A stretch of 64,000 nt of DNA from Bdellovibrio bacteriovorus (GCF_025558485.1 NZ_CP102930.1:248001-312000), one strand, 5' to 3'. Counted from the first letter of the stretch, positions 26,452-34,894 are shown. The notes: generated from the letters alone by a model not told the origin. Numbers and translations: made by a program.

Positions 26452-27479
26452 ATGACCAGAAAAAACTTTTTCCTATTAGGTCTGGCCGTTGTCATCGGCG
26501 CTTCGGTGTGGTTGCTTTATGCCTATCGGGGCATTCAAACCACGCAAACTGCCATCGTTGAACAAGTCGTGCAAATCCAACAGCGCCGCCCTGCCAGCGT
26601 TCCCGTTGTTGTAAGTGCAGCCCCAAACAACAAGGTCCTCGATGCCACCAAGGCCCGTCTGCGCAGCGAAACCGTCAATCTGCAACAACAACTCAAGCCC
26701 CAAACAACAAGGTCCTCGATGCCACCAAGGCCCGTCTGCGCAGCGAAACCGTCAATCTGCAACAACAACTCACCGAAGAAAATCGCAAGCTGGAACAGCA
26801 GCGCCAAGCCCTGGAAAACCTGCAAGCCCGACAGCGTGACAACACACAGGCGCCCACTCCGGATAGCTATGCCAACGAACTGCGCGAAAGCAATTTGCAG
26901 CTTCAAGATTTCATGATGGAGCTCAACAGCTATGATCGCCTAAGTCAGGACATCAATCGCCGCGCTGACGAGGCTCTAAAAGCGCAAAGCAGCCAGGCAC
27001 AAACCATTCGCAATCAAATTGATGACAATATCCGCGTTCAACAGCAGGCCATTGCACAAACCCGCGAACAACTCGTCTATTGGCAGACAAACTTTAATGA
27101 CATCACCGTTCAGCAGGCGCAACTGACGGACCTGAATGATTTGTTGTCACAACAGGAACAGCAACTGGAGCTGATGCAAAATGAAAAACTGCTGTTGTCT
27201 GCACAGGCCCTTGAAGGCCCCCGCAATGTGCAGGCCGAACGCGAACAGGCTTTGGCGGAAATCAACAGCAACCGTCAGGATCTGCAAAATGAAATTTCCG
27301 TGATGCGGGCCCAGATTCAAAGCCTGCAAGAGGACATCTATCAATCCACTGTTTCAGAAACCTCCCTGCGACGACAGCTTCTGCAAACTCAGCGAGCCTA
27401 CGAACAACAACAGCAGCAAATCAGAAGACTGGAATCCTCGCTGCTGGAAAAGAACGCCGAGCTCAATGCACTGGAATAA
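26452..27479 (+). pseudogene. Membrane-anchored coiled-coil gene split by a 77-bp tandem duplication
   Basis: The first reading frame (26452-26916) encodes a membrane anchor (FFLLGLAVVIGASVWLLYAY) and the start of a Gln-rich coiled coil, then goes out of frame inside the second copy of a 77-bp repeat and stops at 26914-26916. The downstream frame, whose first ATG is at 26895, carries the rest of the coiled coil to 27479. Removing one repeat unit gives an uninterrupted 316-codon frame (951 bases including the stop), in which LQQQL runs directly into TEENRKLEQQ. The intact protein would be an inner-membrane protein with a periplasmic or cytoplasmic coiled coil of unknown role. As given it is a disrupted gene or an off state. 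Confidence 0.8.
26619..26772 (+). repeat. Perfect tandem duplication, two copies of 77 bp
   Basis: Copy one is 26619-26695 and copy two 26696-26772. All 77 bases are identical, and the match ends sharply on both sides. Because 77 is not a multiple of three, each added copy shifts the frame of the coiled-coil gene. Confidence 0.97.
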
Positions 27480-27519
27480 AGACTTACTTTTTGGTCTGTC
27501 CCTTGCATTACCAATCTGA

Positions 27520-28998
27520 ATGCAAACACAACGAAGCTACGCAATAATCCACCGCCATATCCGAACGTTCTTTGTCACTGTTTTGCTAATATTGACAGCT
27601 CTGTCTGTTCAGGCCGAGGTCAACATTATGGGGCCGCTCTTAATTGGCGACCCTTACAATCCCGACGCGTCTCATTCTGAGACAGCCTGGCAGGAGTTTG
27701 AAGCGCAACTGCGTGAAGCCAAACGCTCGGGCATCGAAGGGGTTTCCACCGATATTTGGTGGGGTCTGGTGGAAGCCCAGAAAAATTCCTTTGAATGGCG
27801 CTATTACGAAAAGATGGCTGATACGATTTCCCGCGCTGGATTGAAATGGATTCCCATCCTGTCCTTTCATCAACTGGGCGGAAATGTTGGCGACAGCGGT
27901 TATATTCCGCTGCCAGAATGGGTTTGGCAGCAGGGTTATTACAAGACCCGCTCTTCTGACCCGACCGTTTTAATGTTTAAAAGCGAACACGGCAATGTCT
28001 CCAAAGAATATGTTTCTTTCTGGGCGACTGACATCATGGCCCCGCACTATGAAAGATTCATGACAGCTTTCCGGGCCAACTTCGCCACGCGCGCGGGTCT
28101 TATCAAAGAAATCAATATTTCCATGGGCCCTGCCGGAGAACTTCGCTATCCGTCCTATAACATGCACGACGGACCCGGCGCAGGTTATCCCCACCGTGGA
28201 GCCCTGCAAGCCTATTCGGAACTGGCAATACAGGACTTTCAAAAATACGTGCAAAAAAAATACGCCACCATCGAAGCTCTCAATCACAGCTGGCAATTCA
28301 ACCTGACACATTTTAATCAAGTGTATCCCCCAAATCCGGATCTGCTGAAAGATCAATTCTTCCGCCAAGGCGAACACTTCAGCCCTTACGGCAAGGACTT
28401 CTTTGACTGGTATAACGACAGCCTGACTGATCACGCAAAGAAGATGTTACGAATTGCCAAGGGTGTCTTCCATGCCAGCGATTCGGTCATGACTCAGGTG
28501 GAACTTGGTGCCAAGATTCCCGGGGTCCACTGGCGCGCCGGAGGAGACCGCCTTGCAGAACTTAGCGCGGGACTGATTCGCACCAGCTATAAGAACTGGT
28601 ATTCGGACGCTGCAAACTTTGGATATCATGACACCCTTCAGGCCTTCGCCAATCAGGGATCTAAAGTGGTGCTGCACTTTACCGCCAGTGAACTTCCAGA
28701 CCGGGACTATGAACACGACACACGCATTGATTCCCGCGCACAAACCCTGACCAGAAAAATTGGCGAAGCCGCCCGTCAGCAGGGTCTGACGCTCAAAGGG
28801 GAAAATGCCCTGTCATGGACTTTGTACGATACAAATTCGTTTGTGCGGATGAATGGTCTTTTACAGGATCACGGCTACAGCGGAATGACTTTACTACGAC
28901 TGAACGAAGTCGCTGGACACGAGCAAATCCTGAATCAGATTCGTGGAATGAGCCAAATTCATTCCGGAAGCCTTCGTTGTGGCGGCGTTTTCTTTTAA
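27520..28998 (+). CDS. Beta-amylase (glycoside hydrolase family 14), exported
   Basis: 492 residues. A charged N-terminus and hydrophobic core ending in LTALSVQA form a signal peptide. The GH14 landmarks are all present: GVSTDIWWGLVE, ILSFHQLGGNVGD, the first catalytic Glu (about 207) in MGPAGELRYPSY, and the second (about 428) in KGENALSWTLYD. VHWRAGGDRLAEL matches the substrate loop region. Beta-amylase releases maltose from the non-reducing ends of starch or glycogen, by inversion. The family is mostly from plants and a few Bacillus-like bacteria, so the gene may have been acquired. In a predator it could digest prey glycogen (inference). A terminator follows. Confidence 0.9.
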   Translation: MQTQRSYAIIHRHIRTFFVTVLLILTALSVQAEVNIMGPLLIGDPYNPDASHSETAWQEFEAQLREAKRSGIEGVSTDIWWGLVEAQKNSFEWRYYEKMADTISRAGLKWIPILSFHQLGGNVGDSGYIPLPEWVWQQGYYKTRSSDPTVLMFKSEHGNVSKEYVSFWATDIMAPHYERFMTAFRANFATRAGLIKEINISMGPAGELRYPSYNMHDGPGAGYPHRGALQAYSELAIQDFQKYVQKKYATIEALNHSWQFNLTHFNQVYPPNPDLLKDQFFRQGEHFSPYGKDFFDWYNDSLTDHAKKMLRIAKGVFHASDSVMTQVELGAKIPGVHWRAGGDRLAELSAGLIRTSYKNWYSDAANFGYHDTLQAFANQGSKVVLHFTASELPDRDYEHDTRIDSRAQTLTRKIGEAARQQGLTLKGENALSWTLYDTNSFVRMNGLLQDHGYSGMTLLRLNEVAGHEQILNQIRGMSQIHSGSLRCGGVFF

Positions 28999-29030
28999 GT
29001 TACAAATTCACTTATCAACACCGACAAAAT

Positions 29031-29060
29031 AAAAAAGGAGCCTTGTGGGCTCCTTTTTCT
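29031..29060. terminator. Bidirectional intrinsic terminator between beta-amylase and fliW
   Basis: AAAAAGGAGCC (29032-29042) pairs with GGCTCCTTTTT (29048-29058) around TTGTG, giving a U tract in both directions. Confidence 0.85.
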
Positions 29061-29079
29061 TTTTCAGATTCTATTGAAA

Positions 29080-29607
29080 TTAAAGTTCAGCGTCGCGAAT
29101 CACAGTCAGCTTTGTCGCAACGTCGATACCTGTGGATTGATTCTTGATCGCCACAGCCGGGTTCTGCACCACACGCTGTTGCAACTTCGTGAAGATAGGC
29201 TCACGAATTGCCAGATTGTTATCCTGAAGAACACACTGACGAGCTGTGCGCGCTTCGATGTTCACCACAACCGGCGCCTTCAGATTCGCAGTCATTTGTG
29301 TGGGATCATCAGGGATTGTCACGATAGAGAAGTAACGGGCTTTATCCTGAGCCGTCAGTTTCAAAGCTTCCATGTCACCTTTAGTGAGATTTGCTTTGTA
29401 CTGAGGAGCGAACAATTCAGGCTCCAGAACCGGGAAAGCAATCGCAGGAGCCTCACAGCTTTGCAACCATGCGAAGATTTCGTCATTTGGATCATCAAGA
29501 AGAACGAATTTGCGCAAATCAGCGAAGCCCAAAAGGCCTTCGGTGAAAGTCAGAACATCTTCTTGTTTCAGCTCAATCTGGCCGAATCTTGATGTCGAAA
29601 TGATCAT
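29080..29607 (-). CDS. fliW: Flagellar assembly factor FliW
   Basis: 175 residues with the FliW signature: FGQIELKQEDVLTFTEGLLGF at the start (SGLxGF-like), LQSCEAPAIAFPVLEP, YFSIVTIPDDPTQMTANLKAPVVVN and ARQCVLQD. FliW binds CsrA and, alternately, flagellin, and so frees flagellin translation from CsrA repression when hooks are complete. It sits downstream of csrA on the same strand, the usual pairing. The 175-residue length is slightly long for the family (about 150), with an extended C-terminal tail. SD GGAGGGG is strong. Confidence 0.93.
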   Translation of the reverse strand: MIISTSRFGQIELKQEDVLTFTEGLLGFADLRKFVLLDDPNDEIFAWLQSCEAPAIAFPVLEPELFAPQYKANLTKGDMEALKLTAQDKARYFSIVTIPDDPTQMTANLKAPVVVNIEARTARQCVLQDNNLAIREPIFTKLQQRVVQNPAVAIKNQSTGIDVATKLTVIRDAEL

Positions 29608-29793
29608 TCAACCCCTCCAAACAGGTACACAGATTCACCCTTATTTTAGACACACCAAGGCACTAAGACGGTGAATACACCTATAAATCTGGACCTAAAT
29701 CTAGGGAGACTCAATTAAAATCTAGAGAGGATGACTGACCGCTTCAGGCGCAATGCCGTTACCAGCAAGGATTTGACCGTGATCTTAAAAACG

Positions 29794-29829
29794 AAAAAAG
29801 GCCTGGCAATCAAAGTGCAGGCCTTTTTT
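29794..29829. terminator. Bidirectional intrinsic terminator after csrA
   Basis: AAAAAAGGCCTG (29794-29805) pairs with CAGGCCTTTTTT (29818-29829) around a 12-base loop. It lies 21 bases beyond the csrA stop, so csrA and fliW are probably separate transcripts, with a fliW promoter in 29608-29793. Confidence 0.8.
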
Positions 29830-29850
29830 AGCATAAGTTTTAAAAACCCT

Positions 29851-30078
29851 TTATGGTTTCAATAGCTTAGCAATATTTCGAGTCTTGTCGGCATCTGTTG
29901 TTGCAGACTGCTGATTCTGATCTTGGATCGCAACGTAAACTTCTTCACGGTGGATTTTGGTATCTTTGGGCGCTTCGATGCCTAGGCGGACCTGTTTACC
30001 TTTAATTTGAACTACTCTGATTTTGATGTGGTCATCGATAGCGATGCTTTCACCCAACTTCCGTGTGAGAACCAGCAT
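29851..30078 (-). CDS. csrA: Carbon storage regulator CsrA
   Basis: 75 residues. The RNA-binding fold begins MLVLTRKLGESIAIDDHIKI and continues with VRLGIEAPKDTKIHREEVY, both nearly invariant in CsrA. A polar tail of about 15 residues is extra. CsrA binds GGA motifs in mRNA leaders and blocks translation, notably of flagellin. It is the last gene of the flgK-flgL stretch, 60 bases after flgL, with a strong AAGGAG. The partner FliW is next. Confidence 0.96.
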   Translation of the reverse strand: MLVLTRKLGESIAIDDHIKIRVVQIKGKQVRLGIEAPKDTKIHREEVYVAIQDQNQQSATTDADKTRNIAKLLKP

Positions 30079-30138
30079 GACAACTCCTTTTGCTGCAGTC
30101 GTTATCGGTAGTTTTAAGCGGAACTGTAGGTATTATTT

Positions 30139-31221
30139 TTATCTTAGAAAGTCAAGAAGGCTTGGCTGAATAAGCTTTCCGGACGTTTCGAGGGTCGCTT
30201 TCAGCGTGCTATCGGTCTTATTGATGTCAGAAATAACCTGGAAGGCATCCGCATCCTCGAGCTGGGAAGCAGTCACCTTATTGTCCACCACAGCCTTTTG
30301 CAGGGAATCCATGGTGTTATTCACAGCCATAATTCTGGACCCAACTTCAGATCGAGCCAAAACCACCTGGGAAATAGCCTGATCAAGGGTGTCCAAGGCA
30401 TCCTGAATACCCTCTTTGTCATTGGTGCGCATGGAAATCTCAAGATTCTTCAGGGTCGAGAACAGATTCACCCCGCCGGAGCCCGTCACCGGATCTTGCT
30501 TATCCAAACGGCTGGAGCGACGTTCTGACGCAGGACCACGAGTTTCCAGATAGTTAGAGTCAATAAGCTCATTCTGCTCTTGACGCTGAATTTCCTGATG
30601 CTGGAAGTTCTTTAAAGACTCCACATCTGTCGGAGTTTCATACTGAGCACGAACCACTCCGTCGCCGCCCAGTCCACGTCCCAGGAACACTTTGCTGCCC
30701 GGAAGGTTCATCGCCACAAAGGCATCCTTCTGAGTCTGAATCTTCATATCCGAATCGTTACCAAAGTAATCGCCACTTTGATTAAACGGCGTCGTCTGAG
30801 TCTTCTGACCGCCAAAGATATATCTTTCACCCAGCTTGCGGTTACCGATCTGGATGGACTGGTTGTAGATCTGTTCAACTTCGGAAGCCGTCACCATACG
30901 GCTTTCCTCGTTTCCGCTGGCATCATTGGACTGGCTGACTGCCAATTCCTTTGCACGCACCAGAATCTCTGTAAGCTCACTTAAGGACTGATCCGAAAAT
31001 TCCAGGAAACTTTTGGCGTTGTTGATATTTTTAATGAACTGAGTGTTCCCGCGTTCTTCCGTTCTGGCCGTCAGAACACGTGCGGATGCCAATGGATCAT
31101 CCGAAGGCTTGTTGATACGTTTTTGAGTCGCAGCCTGATTCTGCAAATCAGCCATATCCGACCTGTTCTTGGTCAGATTCTGGTTCACCTGATTGAAAGC
31201 CATTTTATCTGCGATTCTCAT
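30139..31221 (-). CDS. flgL: Flagellar hook-filament junction protein FlgL
   Basis: 360 residues. The flagellin-like N-terminal helix (MRIADKMAFNQVNQNLTKN, then PSDDPLASARVL) and the C-terminal helices (ARSEVGSRIMAVNNTMDSL) that pair with it are both present. Between them stands RYIFGGQKTQTTPF, the common [FY]xFGG signature of FlgL. It forms the last ring between hook and filament and is exported by the flagellar type III apparatus. The gene starts 3 bases after flgK and is certainly co-transcribed with it. The SD is poor, so translation is likely coupled. Confidence 0.93.
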   Translation of the reverse strand: MRIADKMAFNQVNQNLTKNRSDMADLQNQAATQKRINKPSDDPLASARVLTARTEERGNTQFIKNINNAKSFLEFSDQSLSELTEILVRAKELAVSQSNDASGNEESRMVTASEVEQIYNQSIQIGNRKLGERYIFGGQKTQTTPFNQSGDYFGNDSDMKIQTQKDAFVAMNLPGSKVFLGRGLGGDGVVRAQYETPTDVESLKNFQHQEIQRQEQNELIDSNYLETRGPASERRSSRLDKQDPVTGSGGVNLFSTLKNLEISMRTNDKEGIQDALDTLDQAISQVVLARSEVGSRIMAVNNTMDSLQKAVVDNKVTASQLEDADAFQVISDINKTDSTLKATLETSGKLIQPSLLDFLR

Positions 31222-31224
31222 CTA

Positions 31225-32634
31225 TTACATCCGTTTTAGATTCAGTACAGTATCAAACATTTCGTCGGCGGTTTTAATCAAACGCGCTGACGCATCGTAA
31301 GTTTTCTGGAATTCGATCATTTTCGTGGTCTCTTCATCCAAGCTGACACCGCTGATACTTTCGCGGATATTCGTCAGTTGAGACATCACGTTCTTTTGTG
31401 CTTCCTGGGATTTCACCGCACGCTGGGCAACCGCACCGATCTGACCCACCTGCGTGTTGTAGTAATCATCCAAAGTCGCCGTGCCATCACTCATCACCTG
31501 ACGGTATTGCAGGGCAGAGATCACGTTTGCCACGGTGTTATCACCCGCTGCACCCGCCTGAGCGGCCGTTGCGATACGACCCACATCATTGAATACGGTT
31601 TTATTCAGGGCAATCGCCGAAGCAGCCCCTTTCACATTGTCCGGCATATCAAAGAACAGCACGCCATTGCGTCCGGTTTTGTCATAGCCTTCGATGTGAG
31701 CCATATTGACTTCTTTAGCCAGTGTGTAGGCCATGTTATCCACGTGAGACAACAGATCCTCAATCACATGATCACGCACATCCAAAGCACCACCGATGCG
31801 ACCACCCGAGATCTGTTCGGTGATATTCGCTGGTGTACTGCCGTTACCCATGAAGAAAACCTCCACGCGGTCACGGGCATCTGTTTGCTGCGCTTTCAGT
31901 TCCGACGAACCGATACCGGAAACCAGAATCGCCGTGCGACCTGCTGTCACCGTTACCATGCCGTCTTTACCTTCCGCCCAGGAAATATCGACCTTTTCAC
32001 CCATTTTTTTCAGCAAAAGATCACGGCGGTCACGCTCGTCATTGGCAGGAGTATTCTGCACCTCAATCATCTGAATCTTTTCATTCAAAGAGGCAATTTC
32101 CTTGGACAGCTGATTAACTTCCTCGACGGTCGTTTTCACCTGGCCGTCCAAATCCTCCTGCACGGCTTTCAATTGCCCCACCACGCGACCGAAATCTTTG
32201 GTCAACGCCACGGACGTTTCACGCACCATTGTACGCGAAGCCAGGCTTTCAGGGTTGTTGGAAAGCTCACGGAAGGAATTGAAGAAGTCCGTCATGTACT
32301 GATTCAGACCCTTGTTGGTCTGCTCGTTGTACACCTGTTCAACACGGCTCAGGCCTTCCGCGCGGGAATCCTGGAAGCCCATGTTCATGCCTTCTTTTTG
32401 GATTTGTTTTTCAAGCCATGGATTGTTCACACGGGTCACAACACCCGCACGGGCCCCCATACCGATCTGAAGGTTGCCTTCAGTGATAGGCATGTTCGTC
32501 TGAAGCTCCACTCTTTGACGAGAAAAACCTTCAGTCGATTTGTTGGCGATATTATGACCGACCGTCTGCAATGCCGTCTGAGAGTTCATCAGAGAGCGTT
32601 TACCCGTATCCATCATAGCCGAGATTTTAGACAT
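31225..32634 (-). CDS. flgK: Flagellar hook-associated protein FlgK
   Basis: 469 residues. The N-terminus has the rod/hook motif ALQTVGHNIANKSTEGFSRQRVELQ, and the C-terminus ends in the FlgK/FlgE-type segment SGVSLDEETTKMIEFQKTYDASARLIKTADEMFDTVL (given here as a region; key elements LDEE and YDASARLI). It is shorter than enteric FlgK (about 550), with a reduced middle domain. FlgK forms the first junction ring on the hook. GGAGATGAGGATAGG lies just before the ATG. It follows flgN across a 180-base spacer that contains a large hairpin. Confidence 0.94.
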   Translation of the reverse strand: MSKISAMMDTGKRSLMNSQTALQTVGHNIANKSTEGFSRQRVELQTNMPITEGNLQIGMGARAGVVTRVNNPWLEKQIQKEGMNMGFQDSRAEGLSRVEQVYNEQTNKGLNQYMTDFFNSFRELSNNPESLASRTMVRETSVALTKDFGRVVGQLKAVQEDLDGQVKTTVEEVNQLSKEIASLNEKIQMIEVQNTPANDERDRRDLLLKKMGEKVDISWAEGKDGMVTVTAGRTAILVSGIGSSELKAQQTDARDRVEVFFMGNGSTPANITEQISGGRIGGALDVRDHVIEDLLSHVDNMAYTLAKEVNMAHIEGYDKTGRNGVLFFDMPDNVKGAASAIALNKTVFNDVGRIATAAQAGAAGDNTVANVISALQYRQVMSDGTATLDDYYNTQVGQIGAVAQRAVKSQEAQKNVMSQLTNIRESISGVSLDEETTKMIEFQKTYDASARLIKTADEMFDTVLNLKRM

Positions 32635-32702
32635 CCTATCCTCATCTCCGGTGGGTTCCGTTTAACAATCCCAAATACATCTTGTATGTGGGAGGTTGAT
32701 CA

Positions 32703-32809
32703 AAAAGGTTCAGCCGCAAGGCGGAGGGCTTTATTCGCAGCGCAGGCGTACTTCATGTACGTCGGAGCGAAGAATAAAGCCCGACAACGCAGTCGGATGG
32801 GCCTTTTTC
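32703..32809. repeat. Complex nested inverted repeat in the flgN-flgK spacer
   Basis: The outer arms are AAAAAGG (32703-32709) and CCTTTTT (32803-32809). Inside them GGGCTTTATTC (32727-32737) pairs perfectly with GAATAAAGCCC (32773-32783), whose apex is CGTAC-TTCAT-GTACG (32748-32762). Smaller hairpins CCGC-AAG-GCGG (32715-32725) and CCGAC/GTCGG (32782-32797) flank it. The unit looks like an interspersed palindromic element and could act as a transcript-processing or attenuation structure before flgK. Confidence 0.7.
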
Positions 32810-32816
32810 ATCGGCC

Positions 32817-33335
32817 TCAGGCTTCTTTAGAAACGAAGTTGCCTGCGACTTGAGGGCCCTGTTTTACCTGGCCCTTGCCTCCGTATGTTTTCTTGCCGGA
32901 AAGCGTGTCTTTGATATTGTTCAAAGCGCCGTTCAATGTATTCAGAGCGGACTTTGTGTATTCTTCATTTTCTTTATTAATTTCAGTAATGCGTTTGATC
33001 AGGATATCCAATGCCGCATGCTGAGTGCGCAGACGGTCCGCTGCCGGAGTGCCCGCCAGCTTTTGCGCCAGCTCAAGCAAACGTGGATTTTCCGTATCAG
33101 CACCCACGATAGTCGCCAGCTCCATCGCATAGCGGGAACGCAAAGAATCCTGCGCGCGAAGTTTGAACAGCAACTCCTCTTTCAGTTTGTTGCTTTCGTC
33201 CAAAGCCTCGCGATCCGCTTTCAAAAGAATTTCTTTTTCTTTGCGAACGATATCCAACAGAGAACGATAAATTTTGGTAAGTTCTTCGAGATTTGATTCT
33301 AGCTTGTGAAACGCTCTTTCGACTGTTGCGTCCAT
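32817..33335 (-). CDS. flgN: FlgN-family flagellar export chaperone
   Basis: 172 residues, almost all helical: long heptad-like helices with LESNLEELTKIYRSLLDIV at the start and a last basic Gly-rich tail (KKTYGGKGQVKQG). This is the size and style of FlgN, which escorts FlgK and FlgL to the export gate. The order flgM-flgN-flgK-flgL supports the call. Three in-frame ATGs are clustered; I place the start at 33335 since GGAAGG is then 9 bases away, but 33341 or 33344 are possible. Sequence identity to enteric FlgN is not obvious. Confidence 0.8.
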   Translation of the reverse strand: MDATVERAFHKLESNLEELTKIYRSLLDIVRKEKEILLKADREALDESNKLKEELLFKLRAQDSLRSRYAMELATIVGADTENPRLLELAQKLAGTPAADRLRTQHAALDILIKRITEINKENEEYTKSALNTLNGALNNIKDTLSGKKTYGGKGQVKQGPQVAGNFVSKEA

Positions 33336-33483
33336 CTTCATCATCCTTCCGCCTTCGCTGAAGCCCTGGCGGAAGATCCGCTATGCTTGACTCGAGGCGG
33401 GATTGAAATCGTTTTACTTCAGCTTCCGTGCTGTCGCTGCCGGGCTCTTTTCAGAGCGCGGACTTTATGCCGGCATCAGCCGA

Positions 33484-33813
33484 CTAGAATTCCAAATGTT
33501 CATCAACCATTTTGTCGGCGATGGCTTTTGCATCAACTTTGTATTTTCCTTCGTCGATCAAAGCGCGGAATTTTGCAACTTTTGCTTCATCAACATCAGG
33601 AGCAGCCATAGCAAGTTCTTTGATACGCTTTGCTTCCTGCGCACGAGGAGACAGCTCCACGCGTGAGGATTCACCAAGATTGGAGGACGTCAAAGCATCC
33701 GCTTTCGTCAAACCTGCATTTGGTGTTTTATTCTTGATACCATCCGCTTTGTCAGATCTGGAAGAATCTGTAAGATTCAAATTTTGACCGACTTTATTGT
33801 GCGTGATCTTCAT
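33484..33813 (-). CDS. flgM: Anti-sigma-28 factor FlgM
   Basis: 109 residues from the ATG at 33813, which has GAGGAG 5 bases upstream; the longer reading begins inside the spacer. The N-terminal half is polar and likely disordered (MKITHNKVGQNLNLTDSS), as is usual. The C-terminal half, VELSPRAQEAKRIKELAMAA and VAKFRALIDEGKYKVDAKAI, is the sigma-binding FlgM domain. FlgM holds sigma-28 inactive until it is exported through the completed hook. It lies between flgJ and flgN on the same strand. Confidence 0.92.
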   Translation of the reverse strand: MKITHNKVGQNLNLTDSSRSDKADGIKNKTPNAGLTKADALTSSNLGESSRVELSPRAQEAKRIKELAMAAPDVDEAKVAKFRALIDEGKYKVDAKAIADKMVDEHLEF

Positions 33814-33891
33814 CGAGAACTCCTCTGTCAGAGTGTAGAAACACACTCTCTTATTCTTTTTATAGTATCACAATGAGACAGTTACACCAAA

Positions 33892-34632
33892 TCATTCTGA
33901 GACAGTTTCTGGTCCAGTATCCTTGTCAGATTCGATAGTCCAGTAAAGGGCTTTTGCCTCAGGGCTTAAAAAGCCAAGCGTGTCGCCAGCTTGCAACTTT
34001 TCCCCTGTCGAAACTTTAGACAGTCCACCCTTAAAAACCAACTGACTTTTAAGACCATTGTCGTGCTCTATTTCCACCATGGTTTGATCATCCGCCAAAT
34101 TCCGCTTCCCCAGCAAAACCCCGTCCCATGGGGCTTTTACTGCGGCGGAAGCCGGCAGAGCTGCAGTGTCGGCAGACACGGAAGCTGAAGCAGCTTCCGA
34201 CGAAGGTCCAGCGTTGGGTGACACATCGAATTTGTAGGATACGGATTGTTTTTTACCCGGATGCTGGAAAGGCTTTGCCGTGTAATTGCTTTTTTCATCC
34301 ATAGTCAGTGGGCCGACAGGTTTTGCGACCGGAGCTTTGATCCCCATCATCACGCCAAACTTATTCATAAGCTGATCATAGATCATATTGGACAAACCAA
34401 TACCACCACGCTCACCCCACTTTTCGACGTATTGATCATCGAGCTGTTCTTTGAAAATCTTTTCCGCCTGATTGGACTGAATGAAGCCACCCTCATGGAC
34501 AGTGGAGCGCATGGCCTTCATCATCTCGCGCAGGAAATGCTTTTCGTACATGTCAGAAACCTCGCGCAGCTTCTGTTCCGGCGGCTTCTGTTCCGGCCGC
34601 CCCATCATACGTTTGAGACTCACACCGCTCAT
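33892..34632 (-). CDS. flgJ: FlgJ-type rod protein with C-terminal M23-like domain
   Basis: 246 residues. Residues about 15-95 form the rod-binding domain of FlgJ (LREVSDMYEKHFLREMMKAM, then VEKWGERGGIGLSNMIYDQL). A Pro/Ala/Ser linker follows (about 100-165). The last part, APWDGVLLGKR, MVEIEHDNGLKSQLVF and LQAGDTLGFL, resembles the lysostaphin/M23 (LytM) beta fold. The zinc ligands are missing: the usual HLHFEI end reads LYWTIE. Enteric FlgJ instead has a glucosaminidase domain for piercing peptidoglycan. Here the second domain could bind but not cut wall. TAGGAG precedes the start. Confidence 0.85.
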   Translation of the reverse strand: MSGVSLKRMMGRPEQKPPEQKLREVSDMYEKHFLREMMKAMRSTVHEGGFIQSNQAEKIFKEQLDDQYVEKWGERGGIGLSNMIYDQLMNKFGVMMGIKAPVAKPVGPLTMDEKSNYTAKPFQHPGKKQSVSYKFDVSPNAGPSSEAASASVSADTAALPASAAVKAPWDGVLLGKRNLADDQTMVEIEHDNGLKSQLVFKGGLSKVSTGEKLQAGDTLGFLSPEAKALYWTIESDKDTGPETVSE

Positions 34633-34656
34633 TGCGAGACTCCTACATCAAAAAAG

Positions 34657-34681
34657 AAAAAGGTACGGATGTACCTTTTTT
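34657..34681. terminator. Terminator-like hairpin upstream of flgJ
   Basis: AAAAAGGTAC (34657-34666) pairs perfectly with GTACCTTTTT (34671-34680) around GGAT. It has a U tract in both directions and lies 25 bases before the flgJ start. It may attenuate read-through from flgI. Confidence 0.65.
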
Positions 34682-34866
34682 GAAAGAGAAAAAAAGGGGA
34701 GTTAGAGTCGGAGAATCATGTGCATCCTGCACTCGATTCTGAGAGTGTAGCTTCGGCTCGTGTTGATCACTCCGTGATCTCTGCTGACCTATTGCTCCTG
34801 TTTCCTGCGAGAAACTTTTGACTCTTGACCTTCCATGGTTCGCGATCTCTTTCTCACCCTCCCCGC

Positions 34867-34894
34867 GTTTCAAACACATCCATGTGTCTGAAAC
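34867..34894. repeat. Inverted repeat behind flgI
   Basis: GTTTCAAACACAT (34867-34879) pairs with ATGTGTCTGAAAC (34882-34894), 12 of 13 positions, around a 2-base gap. It lies 48 bases beyond the flgI stop. Confidence 0.7.

Noticed and set aside
26615..26839. 74-codon frame over the 77-bp repeat
   Set aside because: Third-frame reading of the duplicated segment; the restored 317-codon frame explains the locus better.
29608..29793. Possible small RNA or short gene between csrA and fliW
   Set aside because: No SD-led frame or stable fold could be seen; more likely the promoter region of fliW.
31378..32853. 491-codon plus-strand frame opposite flgK
   Set aside because: His/Arg/Phe-rich composition typical of the reverse complement of a real gene; flgK is certain.
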